DNA of 64,000 nt, taken from positions 42,353,348 through 42,417,347 of the forward strand of contig OZ020268.1 in NCBI GenBank assembly GCA_963971225.1, given 5' to 3'. Within the stretch, counting starts at the first letter, position 1. The number at the start of each line of letters is the position of its first letter. The notes under the pieces were generated by a model, which ran no database searches, was not told where the DNA came from, and worked only from the letters and a program-made list of their open reading frames with translations. A program made the position numbers and the translations under genes. The DNA comes from Melieria omissa (Eukaryota; Arthropoda; Insecta; Diptera; Ulidiidae). Shown here piece by piece: positions 11,480 to 23,985 of this stretch.

Positions 11480-11640
11480 TGGTAGATTTTGCCACTACCG
11501 CAGTTGTTCAGTTAATATGAGAAATTTGCTGAGATTCCTCCACAAATAAAAATCATTTGCATAGACTTGCAGTAAGTACAGATGGCTGCTTCTTCCTTGT
11601 GATATTGCAATGGACCTATTTGTGACTAAATCAAAGACCG
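11480..11640 (+). pseudogene. LINE 3'-end fragment, strongly decayed
   Basis: A translated patch NMRNLLRFLHK and the following GTGATATTGCAATGGACC block align by eye with the C-terminus and 3' UTR of the LINE copies ending near 7760 and 13262. It is much shorter and more diverged than those copies. Confidence 0.45.
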
Positions 11641-12078
11641 TAGGGATCAGTCTTCGTCATCATTGGTGTCCATTTAATTATAATCATGGCGCTACGAGTA
11701 TTGAAACTCCAACATTTTGCAATTTTCCACACTAATTTTAGTTGATATAACTTAAAGTTGTTTTAATTTTAATATCTAAATCTTCCTGGCACTTCTGACC
11801 AAAACTATATAACGTTTCCTTGCAAAATCCCATCATCTAGAAGGACCAGCTAAATACTTCCATATTGTGAGGACAATGCTCTGCGCAACTGCGGGCCCCA
11901 AGTACAGGAAACACGACAACACTGAACGGGCATTTATCGGCAGCAGCAGCATTGCATACTTTTAGGGGCATGGAAATTTTCCCCGGTTCAAGGTGATACT
12001 GAAACTTCTGAGAACGAGTTACGCTGCAGGTAAATAAGTAGAAAAGGCAGCCAGGTATGGTGCTGCGAGTCAGTTTAA

Positions 12079-12740
12079 CCCTTTCGCTATTTTGTTGCCA
12101 TATGGCAACATGCTACTTTGTGAACGTCTGAACGCTCTATGGCTTCAGAAAAACATATTTTTGTTGATCCTTGAAATAGTTTAAAGTTTTAGGAATAATA
12201 CAAATTTAATGGTCGTTGCTTTATTAATTTAAACGATCTTGGCCTCGATGTTGGCCGATGTAATTTGCTCGTGTCCACTCTCGTCGCCGGTCCGATTGAG
12301 AAGAAGGCAATAACTTCGTTGCTTAACTATCGATCGCACGACCGGGTGACTCATGTGCGTCAAGTCGTGCAGTGTTGCCACCAATGCGGATTACACAAAA
12401 TTAATAAACTGAACATTTAAGTTCAAGATAGATAAGTATCCAAGGTTTTTAAATGTTATAGCTCTACATAGTAAAGAAAGAAATTAAAGACATTTTTAAT
12501 TTTACTTTTTGCCTATATACTTTCGATACATTTTTTAAATAATTTTAGCTCAAGTAGGTGAAAGTAATTATTACAGCCAGAACGATATGGTTGCTGTTTT
12601 ATAACAACATTCTAAAAAACAGGGTTCGAATACAAAAATTAAAAAAAAATTAGTATGGAATGTTGTTGCTGTAACCACATCGAAGACAAATTCGATAAGT
12701 TTAAAATGTTAATTTTCTTCAGGAAAAACATGTAGCGAAA
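12079..12740. mobile_element. TTAA-flanked MITE, CCCTTTCG terminus (copy 3, right end decayed)
   Basis: The left end CCCTTTCGCTA follows TTAA (12075-12078). The next 70 bp match the inverted right side of copy 1, including ACGTCTGAAC. The region 12600-12740 matches the inverted left side of copy 1 up to TGTAGCGAAA, but the final GGGTTAA is replaced by ACAAAC. About 200 bp in the middle (12200-12420) has no counterpart in copy 1 and may be an extra insertion. Confidence 0.6.
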
Positions 12741-13261
12741 ACAAACATGAAGTGAAAGTTATGTGATTTTGAAAAGCAACTACGGTGGTGAACTGCGTTA
12801 AAACAAATTCAGTGTGTTTTATTTTGGCACAATCCAGCGATAAAAAGTACGCCTGCCTTGGACAGCTAAAGCAATTTTCGTAACAATATGTTTTCACTTT
12901 ATTTATTATTATCAAAATTAATTAAATTATTAATTATTATGCTTTCACTTTTAACTACTTCGGCCTTTCATTCGAAATAGTAGTAAGCTTCTCTTGAATT
13001 CCAAATAATACTAAACTTTTCTCCGAACGTTTTCAGCTCTCTCAAAAGAAAGCGATATTTGTCTCATTCTGCAGTATGGTCTTCTTATTGATTGTTTTTC
13101 ACACGCATCGTCAATATTTTCAGCAAACTTGTAGTTCAGCACAAGAAATCACAAAATCGCTTCGGATCTACATATGTATTTGGTCCTATTTCAACCCAGA
13201 TATGAAAAGTATTAACACGTCAACTATGAACATAAAATTGTTCGTTCTGACTGACTGAATT
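12741..13261. other. No gene seen
   Basis: AT-rich sequence without recognisable coding or repeat boundaries. Confidence 0.5.
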
Positions 13262-13706
13262 CATTGTCATTAAATAAGATAAGGTTAGTTTGAAGTGGCT
13301 GCCTAGGCAGGGACCTTGCCGAAAGGCACACATAGGCCGCAAAAAGGGCCCATTGTGATACCACAAGGAGGAAGTGATCTGACTCGCTGCAAGTCAAAGT
13401 GGATATACATATAAGCCATTTTGTTATGTGGAAAAACCCTAGCAAGTCCTTAATGTTGACTGATCTGAGGTCATCCAAGTTGTCAAAGCAAGTAGAGCCT
13501 AAGGCATTCCACCTTCGTATAGAGAGAGCCGGGCAGTGGCAGCTAAAGTGACTTATAGATTGTTCCTCCTCTACATTTTGACAACTACGGCAACCGACTG
13601 TCAAGACCTAATCTGTAGGCATGACGGCCAAATATACAGTGTTCGTCAAAATCGAGACAATCGTACTGATGTGTTGTCTGCTGAGCGAGATAAGAGTTTT
13701 ACTGCA
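13262..13706 (-). pseudogene. 5'-truncated LINE copy, C-terminus and 3' UTR
   Basis: On the minus strand a frame reads GCRSCQNVEEEQSISHFSC, then HCPALSIRRWNALG, then LRSVNIKDLLGFFHITKWL. It is colinear with the terminal zinc-finger region and C-terminus of the LINE at 5650-7760. A frameshift separates it from an upstream HAYRLGL patch near 13640. The 3' UTR (13262-13375 in reverse) includes GTGGTATCACAATGGGCC and GGCAGCCAC, words repeated in the SINE tail at 6000-6073. It is a typical 5'-truncated dead copy. Confidence 0.75.
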
Positions 13707-13732
13707 CCCGGGGTTTAAAGTGGGCCAGACCA

Positions 13733-13865
13733 TTAAATTAAATAAATTTAATTTAATTAATTAAATTTAAATTAAATTTAATTAATTTAATTAATTAAAT
13801 TTAAATTAAATTAATTAATTAAATTAATTAATTAAATTAATTAAACTAAATTTAAATTTAAATTT
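13733..13865. repeat. TTAAAT/TTAAT-type AT satellite
   Basis: About 130 bp composed of only A and T in short TTAAT and AAATT permutations, many of them self-complementary. Confidence 0.85.
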
Positions 13866-16800
13866 GTTGTGTGTTTTCTTGTATGGAAAAAGATGAAAAT
13901 GTCACTGTAGACTTCACAAACAATTAATCTCATTCATGTTTCGTAGAATGAAATTTACTTATATTTATTGAAAGCTACCTCTTTCGTTCAACGATAATAA
14001 CAGACAAGAAAGTGAAACCCAGCCAAGCAGTTATAGAAGACTACTCCGAGAGAGCAGTCTTTAAAGGACCATAAGTCACTCACGTCTTGCATTATGACAG
14101 CTGCAACAATAAAGAAAAAATACCAGTGAAGCAAAATTTCTTATACCACTGCAGTTCTCTGCAGTCGTCTGATGCCAATGGTTATTTGCCGTTTTCGCAA
14201 CTGCAGCTGAAATTCACTTATCGGGCCGACTTGACCGCATCATGCCGAAGTGGTGGCCAAAGTGATTTGCAACTCGAGCACAACACACAACTTCTCAACA
14301 CGTTACCGAGAGTTGACAGTTTTCTGGAAATTCCTTTATTTGAGTAGAAAGAATGCTTGGCTGAATACACAACTTGGTTACTTGAAAGCAGAAACTTGCA
14401 ATCAGACATGGAACGTGGCTATGGTGGCAGTTCCAACTTCGCTTGTTGGCTTTTCATGCCAGTAGTCTTTGCGAAAACGAATGCCAAACTGCTAACACAA
14501 ACACATACAAACACACACAAACTGACACACTCGCATAAATCAGCGAGCACAAAGTGGAATGCAAAACCGAAATCAGGGAATAAGTGCGGGGCATAATGAA
14601 AGCGAGCTCCAGAAGAAAACAAATTAGTCAACACAAAGAACTGTTTGCCGAAGCAATTAAAAAGAAATTATCAACTTTTCCTACTTGGCGCACGTTCAAG
14701 CTCGCCAACACCAACACACACACACACAGATGCGATTTGGCGCGACAGCCTTCGGTGGCGGTAAATGGTCGCCCACATACAGGCGCGACATACATTTGCG
14801 TACATGTGCCATGTACTTGGGTGCTTATGTGACTCTCACACACACACACACAGACACACACGACACACCGAAGTGCTCGTATTTGTTCATATTTACTATG
14901 TACTTGTGTACTTAAAAAAGAAAAATGTTAAATTATGCGCGGCCTAAGTCACTGGCACGCAGCCACGGCTTGCAGTGTGTTCATGTGTGTGTAGTCTTCA
15001 CATTGGCAGCCCGCGAATACTCGTGCATGTGTGTGCGTGCGTGCCGGCGCGTCGTTGAAAACAACTGGGCATGGGCGCCTGCCAGTATGCCGCACTTTTT
15101 TCGCTCGCGTTGCGCCAAACTTGGGGCTGCGGTGCGTGCGCGAGGCGGAAAATGATAAACTGCATAGCGCCAATTTGACTTTACTTTTTGCCACTGCCAT
15201 GTAGTGCTTGTTGTATTTCGTTCTGCTTGCATTTCACGATGACCTTGGGAGAAGTAAAAAAGTAAAAGCAAAAACAAAAGCAAAAACCAAAGTGGCAGAA
15301 AGCAAAATGAAATGAAATGGTGACAGTGACTGGCAGTGCAACGAAGTGGTGCCAAAGTGTTGCTGCCGGTAGGTGTGACAGTTTTATTTGTGTGTGCGTG
15401 TGTATGTTTGTTGGTATGTACATATGTCTGTGCGCAAGGTCTGCGTGTTTTAAGACTTAACAAAATTTGCGTTTTTTACGTTCGATGTGCGTGCGAGCGT
15501 GTATATATGTAAATATATATGTAAATATATATGTAAATTTATACACACACGCACACTCTGTGCGACAGTGTCAGTGTGTCACAAATGTAGCAAACAATTT
15601 GCTTAGATTGACAGGGTAACAGCTTGCAAGACAACAATAATGTCGCAGCGTAAATTTGTAGCAGTGGTAAAAAATGAAAATTCATTTAAATGCCTCTGAC
15701 AGCGAAAGCAGTTAGAACGTGTCAGTTAAGGCTGACTGAGAACAGTAGTAGACAGCAGCGCACCAACAATTCAATGCCGTTTCTGAGCAATGAATGTCAA
15801 AGTTTGTTTCCAAAGCCACTGTGTTCTTGACTTTCTCTCAGTTGCCGTAGAACGTCTAGATGTATTCTGGATTAAATGTTTGATTAAGTCAAGATTCAAC
15901 ACTCAGAGCTTCTTCCTTGTGATCCAAGGCACAAACCTCTTATCAACGCTCAACACTTAACAACAACTGCTTCAACTAATGTGTCTCTGTTTTGGTAGCG
16001 AAGTGGATAATGGAGATGAAATAGCGGGGAAAATGCGCAGGAGTCTGTAGCGATAGTCAAGCTGTGCTTAACATCTTTAAGAATGCGCGAGTTACTACTA
16101 ACATTGCATACGATTGAACGTCAAAATGAGACTTTAATCCGTCGCAAAATGATATAAGCTCCACTTAATTTGGATTCCTGGTACTGTTGTGTTCAATGTA
16201 ACAAAATTAACTATGAACCAGCGAACTGTGGTTCAAAGAATAAACCTTTCGGAGCAAAGACAACACTTCCAACTGGGTACAATCTATTGCAGAACTGCCA
16301 AGTGTTTTGTAACTGGCTCGAACAGGATGGCAGGATAACTGTTTTTGCAATTAGGAAAGAAAGACCAATCAACGAGTGCAGCAAATGGCCACCATAGACA
16401 CAATTTCGTTTCCAACTGAAGCATTCAACCTGGAGAAGGTAAGCAACACATGACATTTTCTCTCCCGTCCATCCATCTATTCCTCTTTTAGAGATCAAAT
16501 GGCAACCGTTTTTAACTTTTGCTGAAGCTGAAACTGAAGCAACAATATGACGAGACAGTAACTATTCTACTTCTCCTCTTCACATATCCTGCGATTTCTT
16601 TCAGATGCAAAACACACATCACTTTTTATTTCTGAGAGATTTAGAAGTTCGACTTTCGAAACAGAAATATTTTGATTTTGCTTATCGGATTTAAGTTGTC
16701 CCACTGCCCATAATTAAGTTATCGACGTTTTGCAATGGTTGGTGAAATGTTTAGAAATTAACTTACCTCGTCTGTATACCAACAACTTGTCAGCCAAGTC

Positions 16801-19800
16801 AGGAGATTTGCTACAGATTCCTGTTATGTGTAAAGGAAGAGTAGTCGAAACAAGCCACCCACAAATTTGTTCATTAAGATTCAAAAAACTTTTTAATTTC
16901 CTACAAAGCTTCATAGGTATTATTTAACTGTTGGTGTTTCTTATTTTTGATAATCATCCACTTCACAGAAGATTATCAGATTTAACGAGTTTTCGTCTCC
17001 ACCTTGTTGAATGTTGCTTAAAATTTAATGTTATAACTTTTACGGTTTTGTTGTGAACGCAAACACGGCTTTGCTGGTATTGAAATAGGAGGCAGCTATG
17101 ATTTAAAGCCATTATTATATGTGGGTCTGTGTATTCTCTGACTCAGAAATGTATAATATTGAGGTTGAAATATGACACTGGAGTCTTGTCGGGGTTGTTC
17201 AAAGCTCAAGTGATATAGAAAGAAGGTGAGCGCCTTCAAAAGCGTCTGCACAATTAACTCAAAAGTAAAGCTTCGATTGACAAACTAGTCACCACATGTT
17301 GAATACGACTTCGAGTAAGTCCTCGTCGTCGTCCATGGTGACACTGAGCGAAGGTTGAAGCACTCGTTGCTCTGCCGCTAATGATTGATGGGGAAAGAGC
17401 ATTTTCAACACATTAAAGTGTTCGGCAATTGAGTTAATGTGGCTACTGAGTAACAAAGCTATTCGTTTTATGAACCTTTTAAAGTATTCTGTTGGTAGTG
17501 ATTACCTTTTTTTTATTGTCTAAGTAGCTCTTCTCCAAGTCTGTTTGTCATTTAGAAATTAATCAGCGCCAATGGTCCATTAAACTTCTTGTCAACAGTA
17601 GTCAACAGGTCCAAGGCCCAAGACCCAACATAAGCATAGCTCTCCGCCTCGCCTTTCACTGTCAATCAGATACATGTATTCCATATGAAATTTCACTATC
17701 TACGTGCTCCTCATACTGACTAATATTAATTTGTTTTCTTTTTATGAATTTCGTCTCATCGGATATGAATTTGTCATGTCAACACTTGTACTGTCGGCGA
17801 AATACCAATGCACTTGCGGTCTACTGCACAATTTTGTGTCTGGCAAGTGCACAGCCAACACACAAGTAGTCTGTCTGTGGTCCGGCATAGCAATCACAAA
17901 ATAATGCCCGCAATTTGTTTTGCACTTTTGCATTTCTCTTTGCCTTCAATTTGCTGTCTATTTGCCTTTGCTCGCAGTGCTTGCAAGTTAAAAACGGAGG
18001 CAACAACAATTGTCACTCTAAAGCAGCCTTCAATTTGTGCGCATTTCAGTTGCAATTTTTTTCAACACAATGTTATCGTTCTTGTTGTTGTTATAGTTGC
18101 TGTCAACGTTCAGTTTCAGCACTTCACCGCTGGCCGATTGCTGTTTCCTGTGCAACGCCTGTCGCGCCGGGAAGCCGCTGAAGTGTGTCATTACTTGTTC
18201 CGTCAGTCTTTTTTGTCACACACCAACACACCTCTCCCCCACTCACACTCGGATTCAGCCACGCACGCACGCAAAACCATTGTACACACACGTAGCAGCT
18301 GACATGCAACTGGACGCCTAAAAGCACGCAACGAAAACCCACTTGCATATTCAAATGCTGCCGCTGGCAATTTGCGCAACGCGAACCGAAATGCAAAGCA
18401 GAAATTGAATGGAACGAGCTAAAGATATAACATGGAAATTGCACGAGAACGAGGCATAAAAAATTCACAGAAAATCCACACACAAATCATAAAAACAAGA
18501 TAAAAGCGAGCGGCGACGACACTGCGAACAAACGACCAGCCAGGCAGGCAAATCGAATTGTTTGGCCAAGACTTGAGCGTGCAAAGTGACATCGGCAACA
18601 AAGCCGACAGCGTGGCCGTGCCACCATAACGAATTGCCAACTGAACCGCAGCCACTTGAACGCCACAAATAGACACACACACACATCAACCCACCAGCCG
18701 TCCGACAATCCGCTACACACACACACACACACACACAAGTAGTTGCCTGCCATTTTCTATTTTCCACTCGCCGCTTTCTTTCATCTCATTTTCTGTGCCC
18801 TTCTCCCTTCTCCCGCACCTTCATTTATTTTATTTTTTTTACAAAATTTTGTGTGTCACTGCTATTTTTACTTTTGTCATATTTTCCACTACCTTTTCTT
18901 CTTCTTTCCTTTCCTTTTAATTCGTCCTATTTTTTGTTTGTTTGTTTGCAACGTAACAAGACCGGCAACTGCCATCTGGGCCTGTCCGTGGCGTCCATTG
19001 TACGTGCGAAATGAAGTGTAATTGTCACCGCTGCTATTACCCTCGTGCCCACCCGTGCCCACCCTCGCCCGCCCAGGCTGTGGTGTACCTTCAGACATTC
19101 GCATTCACACCAAAGCGCAGCTAACAGCAGTTGCCCACTTCCAGCTTTGCTTGCCGGACTTCTCGTGCTACCCTACACCGACCGGGCACTTCATTTCGGG
19201 AAGGACGTGAGAAGGACGCTTAGAAGGCGTGTCTGATATTTGCTTTTATGATTTTGTGCTTTGTCGTTGAAGGAGGAGGCCATTAGAAGTGCTGAATTGT
19301 TATATATTTAACTCTGTTTCCTGTTCTCATTCGTCCGGTAGTTATGCGTCTTTATGTACGAATATACCAGTTAGTTCACGGCTCAGTTGGTGATTAGGTA
19401 GATGAAGGAAGGTGCCTACATTCATATTGGACTTGAACGAACAAGCAGCTCATTTAAATACCCCGGGAATTAATGCTCCTAGGGTTCGAATCATCTACAA
19501 CCTATGATGAGTTGTATTCAGATATTCATGCCTAAATATCGAATATTGGATAAAAGGTGCAGATAATGAACCAAAAACAGTTGAGAGCCTTTTTGGCGTT
19601 TAACTGTTTTATTGAGATACATAACAGCACGAAAACAATTACTACAGTTATGACACTGTCCAGACCAGGTCTTTCTTTCCATGAAGTTCTAGGGAAAAGT
19701 CCATAAGCGATGAAAAACATTATGAAAACATCTTCACCATAAAACCCGGCTTTCAAGGCCATTCATTTCATACAAACTTGACTGACATGACAGTCCATTC

Positions 19801-20820
19801 AAATATGTTCTTTTCGAATCCCATCTGCTGGAAAACTCACCATCGCGTTCTCGGCTCAAGTCATACTCGTACATCGTGCAACCGATAAATCCAATAAAAG
19901 ACCGATATAAGCACCGTGTCTCTCCCAGCTTATTGTCGTAGCAACTACCAAATGGAGATCTAACTGGGACCAAAACCTTCCCCGCGTTGTAAGAAATCTG
20001 CATACTACGCTGGAGATCGTATGCACCTATCTTTCGCAGATTTTACACCTCCGACAGAAAACCAACAACTGACAACTTTAATGCAGCGTTGGAAACTGCC
20101 GGTTAGGATCGACTCGATTTTTACGCTGATTTTCTATTGTTCCACTTTGCTTTTTCCTTCTGCCGCTGTCAATGTGACTTTTGCTGCGGGTTTTCCAGCT
20201 ATTATTGTTGTTTTATTCTCTGCCCATTGGCAATGCCACTATTTGTAGGCGACGTTGTTGCTATTCCCGTTGTGCTCGGGTTGTTGTTGGCACAGTGGCT
20301 GGTTTTGCTATCGCAGGATGCAAAAATCAATTATGCTCGAGTTGAGGGAAACTGTTATACTTTTCGAATAGGTAAAGCTGAAGTTTATATGTAAATACGG
20401 AAAGGAGCAAATAAATTTAAACTTTTACCCCCAATATCTTAAAAGGAGACATTTGTACTTGTAAATACATAAATATTGTAAAATATTTTTGTTGCTGCCT
20501 TTTCATAGGCACTCCTATGAAGCACTGTTTTTAACACACTTTTCAAACTTTCGATGGACTAAAAAACAGGCCATACTTGCCAGAGTTGTTCACTAATCAT
20601 CTATGAGTGCTGGCCAAAAGAGATCGGGTGCCCGATTTCGCCTGTCTGGATTTTACAGCGATTTTTATGTGACCACCAGTGGCGTCCCCAGGGGGTATTA
20701 GAGGGATAGATCTGTTTGGGGGATAAATTCATTTATGTAACAATTTAGAATTGTGAAAAATTTATAATTTACTTTATCTCTTCTGTGAGCACCGACTTTA
20801 GGGGTTGAACCAGAAAAATT
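13866..20820. other. About 7 kb without recognisable genes
   Basis: Unique-looking fly-type DNA with many CA/TG runs (for example 14716-14730, 14838-14852 and 18715-18737) and A/T-rich or GC-richer patches. Frames of 60-160 codons here are driven by CA/TG repeats or T-rich tracts and lack domains on either strand. A CAGTGGCG motif at 20677-20684 resembles a DNA-transposon terminus, but no partner end was found. This could be a large intron or intergenic spacer. Confidence 0.45.
18715..18737. repeat. (AC)n microsatellite
   Basis: About 11 uninterrupted AC units. Confidence 0.9.
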
Positions 20821-20854
20821 TTTACTCTACTCGTTACGTGTAATCAAACCTTAA

Positions 20855-21292
20855 AGGCTTGATTACACGTAACGAGTCGAGTGACGAGACATCAAAATGG
20901 TACTAAGCCGAAAGAATTGGGATAGCGAGCAAAAGCGACGAGTTGTTCAAACGTATTTCGACACGCGGCGAGTCAGTTCGGTTTTACAATGCACAAAATG
21001 AACTAAGCAACTCGCGCAATTAAACTCAACCGAGCGAAAAGTGGTGTGTGCCGCATACCGCATGTCACGAGCGATTCCGCATGTGACGATTGCGCGAATC
21101 GCTGCGAAAAGAGAAAAATATAACGGTAAAGTAGTGGTCGCTCGACCTAGCAAACAAAATGTGATTCTAGTGGCTCTCTCGCCACTTTCATCGGTGACTG
21201 ACTCAATCAGCAACTCGCCTTACTGTTTAGACGAAACGAGTACTCGTTCGAGTTGCTGTCTTCTCACTCTACTCATTACGTATAATCAAGTC
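20855..21292. mobile_element. Tandem MITE, unit 1
   Basis: TTAA (20851-20854) precedes AGGCTTGATTACACGTAACG. The right end is an imperfect inverted copy (about 35 bp) ending in CAAGTC before TTAA (21293-21296). Length is 438 bp. The internal frames have no known domain. Just left of this unit, 20822-20850 is an isolated right-end fragment of a further copy, so the array began with at least three units. Confidence 0.75.
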
Positions 21293-21296
21293 TTAA

Positions 21297-21718
21297 GGCT
21301 TGATAACACGTAACGAGTCGAGTGACGAGACATCAAAATGGTACTAAGCCGAAAGAATTGGGATAGCGAGCAAAAGCGACGAGTTGTTCAAACGTATTTC
21401 GACACGCGGCGAGTCAGTTCGGTTTTACAATGCACAAAATGAACTAAGCAACTCGCGCAATTAAACTCAACGAGCGAAAAGTGGTGTGTGACGCATACCG
21501 CATGTCACGAGCGATTGCGCGAATCGCTGCGAAAAGAGAAAAATATAACGGTAAAGTAGTGGTCGCTCGGCCTAGCAAACAAAATGTGATTCTAGTGGCT
21601 CTCTCGCTACTTTCATCGGTGACTGACTCAATCAAGAACTCGCCTTACCGTTTAGACGAAACGAGTACTCGTTCGAGTTGCTGTCTTCTCACTCTACTCG
21701 TTACGTGTAATCAAGCCT
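21297..21718. mobile_element. Tandem MITE, unit 2
   Basis: A near-identical direct repeat of unit 1 (422 bp), differing by small deletions such as the loss of CCGCATGTGACGAT near 21516 and by scattered substitutions. It shares the TTAA at 21293-21296 with unit 1 and is followed by TTAA at 21719-21722. Inverted termini are AGGCTTGAT-like on the left and ATCAAGCCT on the right. Confidence 0.75.
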
Positions 21719-21722
21719 TTAA

Positions 21723-22099
21723 GCATTGCAAGGGAGCGAGGGTAGCGTCGGTTTATAATGTTATAAACAACTAAAACGCGGAAAACTCCATCCACAGAAC
21801 CGAAGGATCAGGCAGAAAAAAGGGTTCAAGTAACCCAGAAGTTCGAAAACAGTTGTTAGTGTTGGATGTTGATTGCAGTGAAAAGAGAAACTAAACTGTG
21901 ATATCCTCAGGACGAAGTTTATTAAGAGAATGATAAAAAATGTTCAACTCAAATTTCAAACATATGAATTTTAAACATATTATTCCAAGGATCGAACAAT
22001 TTATACAGTGAGAATATATATGTGCATAGTTGAAGTCTTGTTACTTATGTATATAATTGTATTTTTGAGGAGGAGCGTTGGCATAACGAAAACACTATG
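21723..22099. other. No gene seen
   Basis: AT-rich spacer between the tandem MITE and the nested mariner/LINE. No features recognised. Confidence 0.5.
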
Positions 22100-22210
22100 T
22101 ATAGGGTGTTTTTTTTAGAGGTATAGAACTTCGAATTGAAATAAAACACAAGAAAATCGTTTTAATGTCCATCAATTTGGCTTTATTGGAAGGATAATTT
22201 TATGCCATTA

Positions 22211-22658
22211 GTGTGGCGGTCTTCTGCGTACCCTTTGGCTACCGCTAGCGGTTGGATGTCCGACGGCAAACGGTGGCTAAAGGGCTGGTGGAATGTAACT
22301 AGACCTCCTCGTGGTGGCCGCTGGAAACAGCCACCCGGGTGTGGTCATGTCTCCTCCCGGGTGGCTGGCTAACTAGTCACGCTCTCCCCTCCATTCCTCC
22401 CACCTGCTATTATCCTCTCTTACCAACATCCTTACCCCCCCCCTAATCCAGGGTGTCAAGTGATCCGTGCCCATTGGATGGTTTGCAGCCAGGGGTATCC
22501 GGCTGTATTCTAACGGAACCTATCCGATACCGGTCCGCCTCGGATAGTATAAAGGACTTACCATGATACGGGGCTCTGTCATGGCTGACCTTTCCCTTTC
22601 CCCTATATCAGCATAGGCCACCGAAACGCCTCGTCGGAGTAGGTGGCCAAAGAACCAG
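22211..22658 (+). promoter_or_regulatory. 5' UTR and presumed internal promoter of the LINE
   Basis: The sequence runs from the 5' target duplication to the first ATG of ORF1 and is more GC-rich than the host DNA. Full-length LINEs of this kind use an internal promoter located here. I see no motif that pins down the start site other than the element boundary at 22211. Confidence 0.5.
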
Positions 22659-23984
22659 ATGATGATGAGCACTTTAAAACTCGCCTCGGATGGGAAGGAC
22701 GGAGGACAGACCGACGTCAATACTCAGCGTGACGCTGAAAACCAGACCAAGGGCGGTTGGAGAGACCAACCGTCTCAAGGTCACATGGACAGTGATTGTT
22801 CAGAATCAAGCCTGACCACGGTGTCCACTCTGGTAGCCGAGGGAGCCATATCGGGCGGATTACCGTCGCTGGTGGAAGCTACCGAAGCCGTCTCACTTAA
22901 GAGAAAGCGGTTGACGACTTCTCAAAAGAAGAGGCTTCGGAAGCTGATGGCGGATGGCAAGCCGTACGATGTTGCTCTCAAGGTCGTCCTAGAGGACAAC
23001 GTAGAGACAAAGACGGACGGCAGTAGTAGCAAGAAGGAAGCGGCTCAACCCGCTCCCAAAAGGATGAAGGTAGGTCCATCCTACGCAGAAGCTGCTGCTG
23101 CAATCAGAATGGGTATTCTTCCTGAAGAGTATCCGACTGTCCATCTCGATCTGGAGGAGCAGAAGGATGTCGAGAAGGCCATCAAGGAGGAACTGCATAA
23201 GCTCCCCGTTGATGGTCCTCAAATCCGCTTTCTAGGCTGCTCCTTCAAACCGGGATGGATCACCGTGAACTGTGCCGATGAGGCATCGAAGAACTGGCTA
23301 AAAGAGGTGACGCCGAAAATTCAACCAGGGAACAAAAAGCTGAAGCTGGTGGAGGGAAGTGATATTCCCAAACCCAATATTGCCTCGGCTTTCTTTCCTG
23401 GTTGCTCCCTCCCGGCCGACGAAATACTTCGAATGCTTCGAATGCAGAACCGCTCATTACCCACAGGCAACTGGAAAGTAATGAACAGAACTGCTACGGC
23501 ACAAGGATCGGCGCTGACGCTGGCCATTGACGATGTGTCGACCCGCTTGCTCGCTGAACTGAACGACCTCCCTTTCTTTGAGCTGGGACGGATTCAGTTC
23601 AGGGTGCGGCGTGAGCAAGGGACAAAACCGTCAACGACCAGTGAAGGTGGGACGACGACAACCACGACTCCCCAAATCAGGGTGGATGACGAAAGACCAT
23701 CCACAAGTCGACAGGCAGCCCTAGTGGTACGGACAGACCGGACCGCGAAAAGGACTGAAAACCGAACTGGCGACAAAACGCCAACACCGTCAACAGTGAG
23801 ACCTGTAAAGCATGCCTCAACTAAACCCGTCCGGAAGACTCAATTGTCTGGAAAGGATAATCCGTCCAAACAACTGGGCCTTTTGGATAAGTCTGCAAAA
23901 ACCCCGAGCAGCAATGAACGGGTGCAGACAAGGGGTAGAGGGGGCAAGCGTGCAGGCACTCACACCAAAGCCCCTCACGAATAA
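22659..23984 (+). CDS. LINE ORF1 protein (DUF4780-like)
   Basis: An intact 441-codon frame. In LINEs ORF1 is the RNA-binding chaperone that packages element RNA in the cytoplasm. The N-terminus is polar. Residues about 78-108 are strongly basic (KRKRLTTSQKKRLRKL). Residues about 160-315 form a mixed alpha/beta region with GCSFKPGWITVNCADEASKN and WLKEV, which I recognise as resembling the DUF4780 family of insect retrotransposon proteins. The tail is basic and Ser/Thr-rich, ending RGRGGKRAG. No CCHC zinc knuckles are visible, unlike many I and jockey ORF1 proteins. The start is the first of two adjacent in-frame ATGs. The stop TAA is followed one base later by the ORF2 ATG (TAATATG), suggesting termination-reinitiation. 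Confidence 0.8.
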   Translation: MMMSTLKLASDGKDGGQTDVNTQRDAENQTKGGWRDQPSQGHMDSDCSESSLTTVSTLVAEGAISGGLPSLVEATEAVSLKRKRLTTSQKKRLRKLMADGKPYDVALKVVLEDNVETKTDGSSSKKEAAQPAPKRMKVGPSYAEAAAAIRMGILPEEYPTVHLDLEEQKDVEKAIKEELHKLPVDGPQIRFLGCSFKPGWITVNCADEASKNWLKEVTPKIQPGNKKLKLVEGSDIPKPNIASAFFPGCSLPADEILRMLRMQNRSLPTGNWKVMNRTATAQGSALTLAIDDVSTRLLAELNDLPFFELGRIQFRVRREQGTKPSTTSEGGTTTTTTPQIRVDDERPSTSRQAALVVRTDRTAKRTENRTGDKTPTPSTVRPVKHASTKPVRKTQLSGKDNPSKQLGLLDKSAKTPSSNERVQTRGRGGKRAGTHTKAPHE

Positions 23985-23985
23985 T

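Noticed and set aside
20855..21718. A duplicated host gene (two similar 90-codon frames)
   Set aside because: The duplicates end in inverted repeats flanked by TTAA, and the frames have no family. They are a MITE pair.
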